A stretch of 64,000 nt of DNA from Eisenbergiella tayi (GTDB lineage: Bacteria; Bacillota; Clostridia; Lachnospirales; Lachnospiraceae). Positions 17,791 to 26,270 of the stretch are shown piece after piece (the stretch's first letter is position 1; the number at the start of each line of letters is the position of its first letter). Position numbers and translations under genes: made by a program. The DNA is taken from contig NZ_MPDJ01000001.1 of assembly GCF_001881565.1 (NCBI RefSeq), forward strand, positions 1,379,234 to 1,443,233, in the 5' to 3' direction. A model generated the notes under the pieces. It did no database searches. It saw only the letters and a program-made list of their open reading frames with translations, and was not told where the DNA came from.

Positions 17791-18165
17791 ATGCTGTTTG
17801 CAGCAGTCGATCCCAATAAAAAAGATTTGAAGCAATTGGTAAAATTCCTGAAGTCCGCATATCCGGGCTGCAAAATCGTTATGTTCTGCAATCCTCTGAC
17901 AGCGGCAGGTTATGTACGCAGCCATCCCGTTGACGTACTGTTTACGGAAATCGCAATGACCGGAATGTCGGGCTTCAGACTGAAAGAGATCACGGAAAAA
18001 TGCAATCCCGGCGCACTGACCGTATTTATCTCTGCCACAGCTGCCTACGCAATGGACGCACTGAACTGCCGGGTATTCGATTATATGGTAAAACCTGTTA
18101 CCCCGGAAAAAACGAGAAATGCCCTGAAGGAGACAAAATTTCAGCCTTTCATCCAAAAAAACTGA
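17791..18165 (+). CDS. Stand-alone receiver-like protein with Asp-to-Glu phospho-site
   Basis: A 124-residue CheY-sized protein from ATG 17791 (AAAGGAG site). The fold pattern follows a receiver: AVDPN at the first acidic position, FTEIAMTGMSG at the phospho-acceptor loop, FISATAAYAMDAL at strand 4 and YMVKPV with the conserved Lys. Two key acidic residues are altered: the first acidic pair is Asp-Pro rather than Asp-Asp, and the acceptor is Glu53, the position of Asp53 in the regulator at 12348. Glu often mimics a phosphorylated state. There is no output domain. It closes the signalling cluster, 41 bp after the cyclase gene, and is probably a protein-interaction switch. Its partner is unknown. 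Confidence 0.75.
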   Translation: MLFAAVDPNKKDLKQLVKFLKSAYPGCKIVMFCNPLTAAGYVRSHPVDVLFTEIAMTGMSGFRLKEITEKCNPGALTVFISATAAYAMDALNCRVFDYMVKPVTPEKTRNALKETKFQPFIQKN

Positions 18166-18190
18166 ATATATGCCGGAACGGTATAAGAAA

Positions 18191-18222
18191 CACCCCGGCA
18201 GTTACCTTCTGCTGCCGGGGTG
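18191..18222. terminator. GC-rich hairpin between convergent genes
   Basis: CACCCCGGCAG (18191-18201) pairs with CTGCCGGGGTG (18212-18222). On the minus strand it is followed by TTTCTTAT, so it probably ends the ahcY message and may serve both directions. Confidence 0.7.
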
Positions 18223-18257
18223 CCGGAATTTTCCGCTATTACTATCCGTCTTGCCTT

Positions 18258-19505
18258 CTATACCAGCGACTTATTCAGATAAGCCTCCTGCTCCGCAGTC
18301 AGGGTATCGATTTCCTTCCCCATAAAACGAAGCTTTCTTGCCGCCACATCCTCATCAATTTCCACCGGCACGTCAATCAGCATTTCGGTCATCTCTTTTC
18401 CATGCTCTACCAGATATTTCGCAGAAAGAGCCTGGATTGCAAAGCTCATATCCATGATTTCTGCAGGATGTCCGTCGCCTGCCGCCAGGTTTACAAGACG
18501 CCCTTCAGCCAGGACAAAAATCCACTGTCCGGTGGGAAGCTTGTAACCCATAATATTTTTGCGCATTTCCCTGGATTCCACGGCTATTTCACGAAGGCCC
18601 GCCATATCGATTTCGCAGTCAAAATGCCCTGCGTTGCAGAGAATGGCCCCTTCCTTCATCACCGCAAAATCCTCGGCGTCAATTACTTTATCACAGCCGG
18701 TCACCGTCACGAAGAAATCTCCGGTCTTAGCCGCTTCCTTCATGGGCATTACCTCAAAACCGTCCATAACCGCTTCAATCGCCCTTACCGGGTTGATTTC
18801 CGTCACGATTACCTTAGCGCCCAGGCCCTTTGCCCTCATGGCAACGCCCTTGCCGCACCAGCCGTATCCGGCTACTACCACGTTCTTGCCTGCCACAATC
18901 AGGTTGGTGGTACGCATCACGCCGTCCCACACCGACTGTCCCGTACCGTATCTGTTATCAAAAAAGTGCTTGCACTGTGCATTGTTCACACGGATCATGG
19001 GGAATTTCAGATCCCCTGCCTTGTTCATGGCTTCCAGACGGATAATACCTGTGGTTGTTTCCTCACAGCCGCCCAGGATGGCCGGAATCAGCTCCTGCAT
19101 TTCCGTATGCACCATGTGTACCAGGTCGCCGCCGTCATCAATAATAATGTTGGGGCCTGCTGCCAGCACCGCACGGATATGTGAATTGTATTCTTCTTCC
19201 GTCGCTCCGTACCAGGCATGTACCTCCAGTCCGGCCTTTACCAGCGCTGCCGCCACATCGTCCTGTGTGGAAAGCGGGTTGGATCCCGTCACGTACATTT
19301 CTGCACCGCCTGCCGCCAGCACCTTGCACAGATATGCGGTTTTGGCTTCCAGATGCACAGAAAGGGTCACCTTCTTGCCTGCGAAGGGTTTTGTCTGACT
19401 GAATTCTTCTTCCAGCATACGAAGCAGGTCACAGTTTCTCTTTACCCACTCGATTTTCTGCTCGCCGGATCCGGCCAGGTTAATGTCTCTGATTTCGCTA
19501 CTCAT
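18258..19505 (-). CDS. ahcY: Adenosylhomocysteinase
   Basis: A 415-residue S-adenosylhomocysteine hydrolase, converting SAH to adenosine and homocysteine in the cytosol and so removing the inhibitory product of methyltransferases. Visible landmarks are the N-terminal substrate segment VTLSVHLEAKTAYL, FDNRYGTGQSVWDGV, the NAD-binding loop VAGYGWCGKGVAMRAKGLGA and the C-terminal LTAEQEAYLNKSLV. The length fits the shorter bacterial form lacking the 40-residue insertion. It starts at ATG 19505 behind AGGAGG and has its own promoter. It could support the methyltransferases in this window (URO-D-like, XRE fusion), but it is a housekeeping gene. Confidence 0.95.
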   Translation of the reverse strand: MSSEIRDINLAGSGEQKIEWVKRNCDLLRMLEEEFSQTKPFAGKKVTLSVHLEAKTAYLCKVLAAGGAEMYVTGSNPLSTQDDVAAALVKAGLEVHAWYGATEEEYNSHIRAVLAAGPNIIIDDGGDLVHMVHTEMQELIPAILGGCEETTTGIIRLEAMNKAGDLKFPMIRVNNAQCKHFFDNRYGTGQSVWDGVMRTTNLIVAGKNVVVAGYGWCGKGVAMRAKGLGAKVIVTEINPVRAIEAVMDGFEVMPMKEAAKTGDFFVTVTGCDKVIDAEDFAVMKEGAILCNAGHFDCEIDMAGLREIAVESREMRKNIMGYKLPTGQWIFVLAEGRLVNLAAGDGHPAEIMDMSFAIQALSAKYLVEHGKEMTEMLIDVPVEIDEDVAARKLRFMGKEIDTLTAEQEAYLNKSLV

Positions 19506-19561
19506 TATTAGTTCCTCCTAAAATTTGCAGTTTTCACCTTCCATTTACCAGCCGAATTTTT

Positions 19562-19590
19562 ATTATAGTGATGGTCGTCTGTCCTGTCAT
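19562..19590 (-). promoter_or_regulatory. Sigma-A promoter of ahcY
   Basis: On the minus strand, ATGACA (19590-19585), 17 bp, TATAAT (19567-19562), 57 bp before the start codon. Confidence 0.65.
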
Positions 19591-19708
19591 CACTGGAGCA
19601 TTCCGTACTAATGGTATCAAAGAAAACCGGAAAATGCAAGACCGCCCGCACTATATATTGTTATCTTTTTTAAACAACCCGACAAAACACTTGTTATTAC
19701 GACATTTT

Positions 19709-22264
19709 TTATTTTGCTATCAGTTCTATCCCCCGGATATGGGAAATCAGGCCATGATCGTTGAACATCCGGATCCGGTTTTTACCCTCCTTCAGGTCGA
19801 TCAGCACTTCCTTTTCTCCCACATACTCCCAGGTGGGGAATTCCCAGCCGCTGGTACTGTGCAGATAGGTATTAATCACTTCATCATCATTCGCCTGAAT
19901 GGAAATATCCCTGCAGTCTCCTGCCGCATAGATGATCCGAAGGATATATCTTCCTGCCGCAGGCACCATAACCTCATTGAACCTCAATTCTGCATCCCAG
20001 CCGAGGCCGGTCGCCACTGCAGTGCCGTCCACGCAGGTGATTTCCCCTCCTCCGCAGAGATTTTCTTCCCTGATTCCATAGGCAATGGGCATAAAAGGAT
20101 CATTATCAATCAGTTTCAGCTTCCATACGGCCGGCGCTTTACCGGAGATCCGCTTCATCCGGAAAGTAAAGTCCCCCGCATTAACGGGAATGATGATCTC
20201 ATGTGTTATAAAGGTGCGGATCGCAGTGCTCGCAGGCATTTTCACCGTAGCCGTAAAATTGCCGCAGGTAAATTCCATGACCCAGGGTTCTTCTGCCGCA
20301 TAGAACAGACGAAGAGAATAATTTTTAGTCTCCTCCGCCTTACCGTAAAACTCGGCGGCTCCATTTAATACAAAACCGGCAGTCTCTTCATCCCACTCCA
20401 CCTTTTCACTGCCCTGGAGCATCTTCGCGTCTTTTCCCGGATACTCCGTATAGCTATCGCTCATATATCCGGAACAGATACCGAAGGATAAGGGCTCCAG
20501 CTTCCTCGTTATATAAACTCCGGCGCCTCCGTTCGCAAGAAGGCTCAGTTCCAGCACATCCTCTGCCCTTACCTTTCTGCAGGTCCTGGAAATCATTTCG
20601 CCCTTGGCGCTGTCTTCATAAATCTCCGCTTCATATTCACCCTCACCCAGGAAATCAAGAGAAAGGTTTACTACCTTTTTAGGTGACGTAATCACACCTA
20701 TCAGCCATTCCGTATCCGTATAACGCAGAATTGCCGCATGATCACCCGGATAACCGGACAGTACCTTCACACCTTGATAATGGTTTTTGGTGCGGCGCAG
20801 AAAATCCGTCCCCTTCCATCCTTCCATAAAACGCAGGGCAAGAGCATAGTTAGTCAGGCCGGAATCGAAAACCACCGGCAGCGCCAGCTGGTGCCCCATG
20901 GTGGTATTCCTGTTTTTCAGATTGGAAAATGCCGTGGGGGTATAGTCCATAGGGCCCGCCACATTTCTTGTAAAGGGAACGGTACAGTTATGGAGGGAAT
21001 TCGGCAGATCACTCCACTGGTAGTGTTCCATACCCATAATGCCTTCCGCCGTCATGAAGTTCGGCCAGGTCCTCCCCTCACCCATGGGCTTCACGGAACC
21101 ATGGAAGTTAATCATCAGCTTGTACTGAATCATCAGGTCCGCAAGCATATTGTACTGCCACATGGTATGCTGGGAATCATTCTCGAAAAAGTCAATCTTT
21201 AACCCATCCACACCCCAGCTTGCCCACAAAGGGATCAGTTCCTCAGCCTTTTCCCTGGTATCCAGCCGCTGCATGGCAGTCCAAATCCAGATCTGCACAT
21301 TTTTTTCATGGGCATACTCACAAAGGTCCTTCACCCAGCAGGCATCCCAGCCGCAGTCCAGGGTCAGCCCTTCAAAGCCATATGCCGCCGCCATATCCAC
21401 ATAATTTCTGGATTCCAGGTATAGCTGGGCCCCATTCATATCCTCCCACCACGACCAGAGAGCACGCCCGGGCTTAATCCAGGAGGTATCCTCAATCACA
21501 GAAGGCGGATTCAGATTATAATTTATCGTGGAATTTACCAGCTCGTCCAGATTATCCGCTGCCACTGCGTATCTCCAGGGAGATTGGAAAGGGAGGCGCG
21601 TCTTAACAGGCTTTCCTTTTTCTTCCGGCGCAAATCCAACGGACATACATCTGTTTTCATTTCCAACCAGATGGCAGGAACAATAGCTGCCGTTTGTATT
21701 AATCACATTTGCCTCATTGAGCATAATCCACTCCCCGTCCGTTTCCGAAAAAAACAGGGACGGCATGCCAAAAGGCTGCCCGTTCATACTCTTATCCCAA
21801 TTCCGCGCATTATAAGGGCCTTCATAGGTTGGAATCCAGTCCTGAAGCCAGAGCTTGTCACAATTTTCCGAAATTCTGAATTCCGTATTTTCCCTTTTCA
21901 CCAGAAACGTATCCTTTCCGGAAGTACGGATTTCATAGCGAAAAGCCATTCCGTCATCGAAAGCACGCAGCCTTACCGTAAATTCCGATTCATGGGCTCT
22001 GAAACACAGCGCCAATTCCTGCGCGTGATTCGTATACACCTCTTTTTTTCCCACAGGAATGGAATATTCTTCCCGAATGGAATCTCTCTCTTCTTTTTCA
22101 AAGAGCAGACCATCGGTAAAATCTCCCAAATCCGTGCAAATCCCCATGGAACTTTCCTCAATAACCTTTTTTCCATGTTTACTGACACAGTACCGCAGAG
22201 AACCATCCCCCTGCTGCTCTATCATGACCTTCAATTCTTTATTGGGTGAATCCAAAGTCCACAT
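19709..22264 (-). CDS. Glycoside hydrolase family 97 with C-terminal carbohydrate-binding-like domain
   Basis: 851 residues and no signal peptide, so cytoplasmic. Residues 1-250 are the GH97 N-terminal super-sandwich. The TIM barrel (about 260-560) carries LKIDFFEND with Asp358 at the place of the nucleophile of retaining GH97 alpha-galactosidases, and TAEGIMGMEHY with Glu407 as probable acid/base. Inverting SusB-type enzymes use a different Glu arrangement, so retention is more likely, but this is not proven. After the C-terminal barrel domain, residues 600-851 look like added beta-sandwich modules of CBM35 type. The gene is last in an operon with an Lpl-type ABC importer. Expected substrates are alpha-galactosides or alpha-glucosides taken up intact. 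Confidence 0.88.
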   Translation of the reverse strand: MWTLDSPNKELKVMIEQQGDGSLRYCVSKHGKKVIEESSMGICTDLGDFTDGLLFEKEERDSIREEYSIPVGKKEVYTNHAQELALCFRAHESEFTVRLRAFDDGMAFRYEIRTSGKDTFLVKRENTEFRISENCDKLWLQDWIPTYEGPYNARNWDKSMNGQPFGMPSLFFSETDGEWIMLNEANVINTNGSYCSCHLVGNENRCMSVGFAPEEKGKPVKTRLPFQSPWRYAVAADNLDELVNSTINYNLNPPSVIEDTSWIKPGRALWSWWEDMNGAQLYLESRNYVDMAAAYGFEGLTLDCGWDACWVKDLCEYAHEKNVQIWIWTAMQRLDTREKAEELIPLWASWGVDGLKIDFFENDSQHTMWQYNMLADLMIQYKLMINFHGSVKPMGEGRTWPNFMTAEGIMGMEHYQWSDLPNSLHNCTVPFTRNVAGPMDYTPTAFSNLKNRNTTMGHQLALPVVFDSGLTNYALALRFMEGWKGTDFLRRTKNHYQGVKVLSGYPGDHAAILRYTDTEWLIGVITSPKKVVNLSLDFLGEGEYEAEIYEDSAKGEMISRTCRKVRAEDVLELSLLANGGAGVYITRKLEPLSFGICSGYMSDSYTEYPGKDAKMLQGSEKVEWDEETAGFVLNGAAEFYGKAEETKNYSLRLFYAAEEPWVMEFTCGNFTATVKMPASTAIRTFITHEIIIPVNAGDFTFRMKRISGKAPAVWKLKLIDNDPFMPIAYGIREENLCGGGEITCVDGTAVATGLGWDAELRFNEVMVPAAGRYILRIIYAAGDCRDISIQANDDEVINTYLHSTSGWEFPTWEYVGEKEVLIDLKEGKNRIRMFNDHGLISHIRGIELIAK

Positions 22265-22302
22265 AATATATCGTTCCTCCTAGTTTTTAGTGTCAGGCCG
22301 TG

Positions 22303-23187
22303 TTATCCTTTAACGCTGCCCATTACAATACCGGTTGTGAAATATTTTTGCAGGAAAGGATAAATCATCAAAACAGGAACAGCTGCAAGAAAAATCTGCG
22401 CCGCTTTTCCGGTCCGATCCGAAATCAAACCGATCTGCCGTACATCCCGCAGCGTTTCCAAAGCCATCAGGTTTGTGGAAACCACCTGTGTCTGCAGATA
22501 AGTCTGGAGCGGATATTTCATCGGAGAATTCAGGTAAATCAAACCGTCAAACCAGGAATTCCAGTGATTTACGATGACAAACAGCGTTACGGTTGCCAAT
22601 ACGGGCTTGGATACGGGAAGAATAATCATCCGAAGCACCCTGAAGTTCGTGGCTCCGTCCACATAAGCCGCCTCTTCCAGCTCCTTGGGCAGGGAACGGA
22701 AGAAATTCATCAGCAGAATCGTGTTGAATACATTGACTGCGTTAGGCAATACAAGGGACCATATCGAATCGATCAGCCCGGTATTGCGGACTACCATATA
22801 GGTAGGGATCAGGCCGCCGCCGATGAGCATAGGGACTACGAATACCCAGATGTAATATTTTCTTGCCGGGAATTCATGATCCAGCCGGGACAGCGGAAAT
22901 GCCGCCAGCACACAGACAATCATACTGATGGGAACCGCCAGCAAAATCCTTCCCAGGGAAACGCTCAGGGATTTCCAGAATTCCGGCTTATCCGCCATAT
23001 ATTTGTAGGAATCCAGCGTAAAATCCACCGGAAGAAGCCCCACCTCCCCCGCCGCCACCGCGCTGCTGGAGCTGAAGGAAATCGCCAGCTGATTGAGCAT
23101 CGGTAAGAGGCAGCTGATTGCAAGCAGCGTCAGAAATGCATAATTAAAAACGGTAAATATCTTCATTCCAAGTGTTTTTCTGCGCAT
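22303..23187 (-). CDS. Carbohydrate ABC transporter permease (YtcP type)
   Basis: 294 residues, six membrane helices, with the EAA loop EAAYVDGATNFRVLRMIILP (about 170-189) and the closing QKYFTTGIVMGSVKG that marks this subfamily. It lies 38 bp before the GH97 gene and 11 bp after the partner permease in transcription order. It provides half of the membrane channel for the GH97 substrate importer. The energy-coupling ATPase is not encoded nearby and is presumably shared. Confidence 0.88.
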   Translation of the reverse strand: MRRKTLGMKIFTVFNYAFLTLLAISCLLPMLNQLAISFSSSSAVAAGEVGLLPVDFTLDSYKYMADKPEFWKSLSVSLGRILLAVPISMIVCVLAAFPLSRLDHEFPARKYYIWVFVVPMLIGGGLIPTYMVVRNTGLIDSIWSLVLPNAVNVFNTILLMNFFRSLPKELEEAAYVDGATNFRVLRMIILPVSKPVLATVTLFVIVNHWNSWFDGLIYLNSPMKYPLQTYLQTQVVSTNLMALETLRDVRQIGLISDRTGKAAQIFLAAVPVLMIYPFLQKYFTTGIVMGSVKG

Positions 23188-23198
23188 AATGCCACCTC

Positions 23199-24110
23199 CT
23201 AGAACACACGATAATCGGTATATTTATAAGCCACCATATAAGAAATGCCAAGCATGGCAAAGGAAATCACTGATTTAAACAGGCCTATGGCCGTTGCCAC
23301 TCCATATTGAGCATCCAGCATGCCGATTCGGTATACAAGCGTATCCAGAATATCGCCTGTACTGTAAACCTGCGGACTGTACATATTGAAAATCTGGTCA
23401 AACCCCGCATTGAAAATATTTCCCATAGCCAGAATGGACATCAGCATCACAATGGGCAGAATACCGGGCAGTGTTACATGCAGGGTCTGCTTCCAACGGT
23501 TTGCACCATCCATGACGGCCGCCTCATACAGGCTGGGATCGATCCCTGTCAACGCCGCCAGATACACGATTGTTCCGTAGCCAAACTCCTTCCAGGTATC
23601 AGTCAGAACCATCGTATAGGGAAACCATTTGGAATCCCCTAAAAAGAAAATCGGTTCCAGCCCCATCGCCGTAAATGCTTTGCCGATAACCCCGTTTGAC
23701 GGGGACAATACATCCACAAAAACTCCCGCCAGTATAACCCAGCTCAAAAAATGGGGGAAATAAATCATGGTCTGAATGGTCCTCTTAAATTTCATCTTCC
23801 GGATTTCATTCAAAAGCAAAGCCACAATAACAGGAATCACTATACCCATGATAATTTTCAGAATTGCAATGTAAAAGGTATTCCATATAACCTGGTAAAT
23901 ATCCGGCAGATGAAACACATACTGAAAATTTTTAAGCCCCACCCATTTAGAATGGAAGAAGCCTTTGCTGGGATTAAATTTCTGAAAGGCCATAATATTC
24001 CCGGCCAGGGGAATATAGTTATAAATCAGCAGCAAAATCAGCGCCGGCATCATCATAAGATGCAGAGATCCGTTTTTAAAAAACTTTTTTGTCTTTCTGG
24101 ACTTTTTCAT
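23199..24110 (-). CDS. Sugar ABC transporter permease (LplB type)
   Basis: About 303 residues. It starts at ATG 24110 behind AAGGGGTGA; an in-frame TTG at 24128 overlaps that site and is rejected. Six transmembrane helices are predicted, the first in LMMMPALILLLIYNYIPLAG, with EAA motif EAAVMDGANRWKQTLHVTLP. It pairs with the YtcP-type permease that follows and the binding lipoprotein that precedes it, forming an oligosaccharide importer specific to the GH97 locus. Confidence 0.87.
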   Translation of the reverse strand: MKKSRKTKKFFKNGSLHLMMMPALILLLIYNYIPLAGNIMAFQKFNPSKGFFHSKWVGLKNFQYVFHLPDIYQVIWNTFYIAILKIIMGIVIPVIVALLLNEIRKMKFKRTIQTMIYFPHFLSWVILAGVFVDVLSPSNGVIGKAFTAMGLEPIFFLGDSKWFPYTMVLTDTWKEFGYGTIVYLAALTGIDPSLYEAAVMDGANRWKQTLHVTLPGILPIVMLMSILAMGNIFNAGFDQIFNMYSPQVYSTGDILDTLVYRIGMLDAQYGVATAIGLFKSVISFAMLGISYMVAYKYTDYRVF

Positions 24111-24166
24111 GACATCACCCCTTATCAAAGACGGAGGAGAAAATCTCCTCCGCTTCTTTTCATTCC

Positions 24167-25879
24167 TTAATTCTGCTCTGCATGCCAGTCATTCACTTCC
24201 TGTGTGATTTCTTCCCCTCCGAGCTGATTCCAGTTCGCCACGAAGGAATCAAATTTATCCAGATCCCCTTCCAGAATAATATTGGTATAATCCTGCAGCT
24301 GCTGTTTCTTCAAAGTGGGAAGCATTTCCGCCATGGCTTCTGTAGGGGCCGCATAATACGCATCATTAACCACATTGCCGGAAACCCAGTAATTGTCATA
24401 GATAACGCCGAGCGCGCCGCCAGGCCCATACATTTTCAGCTGATGCCAGTTATTGTCCTTATGATCGCCATCCAGGCTCTTACATGCCATCTCATAATAC
24501 CCTCTCTCTTCATCATTCAGGGTATCGGGATCCGCTTCGCCGTTGATAACTGCCGTTACCTTCTGTGCCGCAGTGAAATTCTTCATAGGAGGCTCGATGG
24601 ATACAACAGGATACTGATATGTGCCAAACCCTTCCGGTGTGATATTGTATACCTCAGGCTCCGCTGTTTCACCGTAACTCTTTTCAAGCTGTAAATTGAG
24701 CATTTTGATAACCGCTTCCGGATGTTCGCAGTCCGCACTGATAACATAAAAATCTACTGTACTTGCAGAAAGCTGGGCCTTTGCGGGTGTTGTGCCATCC
24801 AGGGAAGGAATAGCCACCGGAACCCATTCAAACGAAGGATCCTTTATCTTTGCATCATTGATCCACGCCATATTCCAGAAATCACCGAACATCATGCCGC
24901 AGCGTCCGGCGCTGACATCCTCATTTACCTTATTGGCATCCTTTACACCGAATTCCGGATCAATCTGGCCTGCCGCATACATTTCATGCAGAGCGGCCAT
25001 AGCATCCTTTACTTCAGGCTGAATGCCGCCCCATACAACCTCATCCCCCTTGTCTACCCAAATCCCGGGATAGGCATTATAAGCATTGAAAAAGCCCGTC
25101 AAATCCGCATAACCGCTGCCATAAAGATCCTTATAAACCGCCAGTCCATATGTATCATCAACACCGTTGCCGTCCGGATCCTGAGTTGTGAACGCTTCAG
25201 CGATATTTCTCATGTCCTCTACCGTCTCAGGCAGCTCCAGCCCCAGATTATCCAGCCAGTCGGTACGTACCCAAAGGACCTTTGCGGTCATCAGCGGGGA
25301 GCCGATCTTGGGAATGGCATACAGCCTTCCGTCAAAAGTTGCCGCCTGCATCGCAAGCCCTCCGTCAGAATTCAATACCTCCTTCGTAAACGGGGCAAGA
25401 TTTGCTTCTGCCACCTCAGTCACATCCATAATCTGCCCGTTGTCATACATCATCTTAAGCTGAGACGCATTGACCTGCATGACATCCGGAATATCATCCG
25501 AGGTTATGGCAATATTTACCTTCTGCGCATATTGCTCCGTATTCGTGGACCATACCCAGTTCACCTTAATATTAAGCGCCTCTTCATAATAGCGGGTCCA
25601 GACATTATCCTCCAGGGAATCCCCTTCCGGAAACTGCATGCCCGCCCCCAGATTCTTTACCGAGCTGATTTCCACCGGCTCATCATAACGCGCAAACACA
25701 TCTACTTCCCCTGACTCTTCCGAGCCGCTTTCCACACTGCTTTCCACATTATTTTCCGTATTCTTTTCTTCCGGCGCCGCTGTGCCGCCGTCCCCCGACT
25801 GCGATCCACAGCCCATTACTGCCGCTGCCGTCATCACCATTGCAGTTGTCAAAGCAACCAGTTTAAACTTTCTCCTCAC
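24167..25879 (-). CDS. Extracellular solute-binding lipoprotein of the GH97 locus
   Basis: About 570 residues from GTG 25879, chosen because AAAGGAGGG sits six bases upstream and because the promoter -10 lies inside the longer reading frame. The signal peptide begins VRRKFKLVALTTAMVMTAAA and ends in the lipobox VMGC, followed by an acidic Glu/Ser-rich linker (about 30-60). The binding domain is of the large LplA type, with DPDGNGVDDTYGL forming a probable metal loop. It captures the oligosaccharide outside the cell for the two permeases encoded next. The YesM/YesN pair upstream is a likely controller. Confidence 0.87.
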   Translation of the reverse strand: MRRKFKLVALTTAMVMTAAAVMGCGSQSGDGGTAAPEEKNTENNVESSVESGSEESGEVDVFARYDEPVEISSVKNLGAGMQFPEGDSLEDNVWTRYYEEALNIKVNWVWSTNTEQYAQKVNIAITSDDIPDVMQVNASQLKMMYDNGQIMDVTEVAEANLAPFTKEVLNSDGGLAMQAATFDGRLYAIPKIGSPLMTAKVLWVRTDWLDNLGLELPETVEDMRNIAEAFTTQDPDGNGVDDTYGLAVYKDLYGSGYADLTGFFNAYNAYPGIWVDKGDEVVWGGIQPEVKDAMAALHEMYAAGQIDPEFGVKDANKVNEDVSAGRCGMMFGDFWNMAWINDAKIKDPSFEWVPVAIPSLDGTTPAKAQLSASTVDFYVISADCEHPEAVIKMLNLQLEKSYGETAEPEVYNITPEGFGTYQYPVVSIEPPMKNFTAAQKVTAVINGEADPDTLNDEERGYYEMACKSLDGDHKDNNWHQLKMYGPGGALGVIYDNYWVSGNVVNDAYYAAPTEAMAEMLPTLKKQQLQDYTNIILEGDLDKFDSFVANWNQLGGEEITQEVNDWHAEQN

Positions 25880-25913
25880 ACCAAGCCCTCCTTTTATATA
25901 CTTTATATATTTA

Positions 25914-25942
25914 ATTATAGTTTTTGCCATTTTGTTTGTATA
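25914..25942 (-). promoter_or_regulatory. Promoter of the GH97 transport operon
   Basis: On the minus strand, TATACA (25942-25937), 17 bp, TATAAT (25919-25914), 35 bp before the GTG start of the lipoprotein gene. Confidence 0.55.
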
Positions 25943-26057
25943 TATTGCATTCTTTATCTTTCTTGTTCTTTTTTTACCTTGTTCTTAATTTACGTTTATC
26001 AAACAAATAAAAGGAACCATCCGTCATATTTATACTTTGTTCATTGCCATCACAAAA

Positions 26058-26205
26058 AAGGGCCTGTTTCTCCCTGTTTTGTTTCTATTTTCCACTGACC
26101 GCCCGCAGCAGCGGTTTAAGTGGCTAAAGCCGCTTCGGCGTCAACCGCATCCAGCCGCTTCGGCAGTGGAGAGCATAGACAAAACTGTTTGAAACAGACC
26201 CTTAT
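26058..26205. repeat. MITE-like imperfect inverted repeat element
   Basis: The left arm (26058-26101) and right arm (26161-26205) are about 44 bp long and pair with few gaps. Outer ends are AAGGGCCTGTTTC and GAAACAGACCCTT; inner blocks are GTTTTG/CAAAAC, CTAT/ATAG and CCACTG/CAGTGG. The centre carries two copies of GCCGCTTCGGC. No coding region or transposase is inside. It fills most of the 390-bp gap between the binding-protein gene and the yesN-type gene. Confidence 0.55.
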
Positions 26206-26270
26206 CAAAATGACCGGGAACAGCAGATGGAACGGACGGAGAGGAATCCCCATTTGTAATTCTCATCTTT

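Noticed and set aside
19506..19620. SAH or SAM riboswitch upstream of ahcY
   Set aside because: The 57-nt space between promoter and start has no room or conserved pairing for one.
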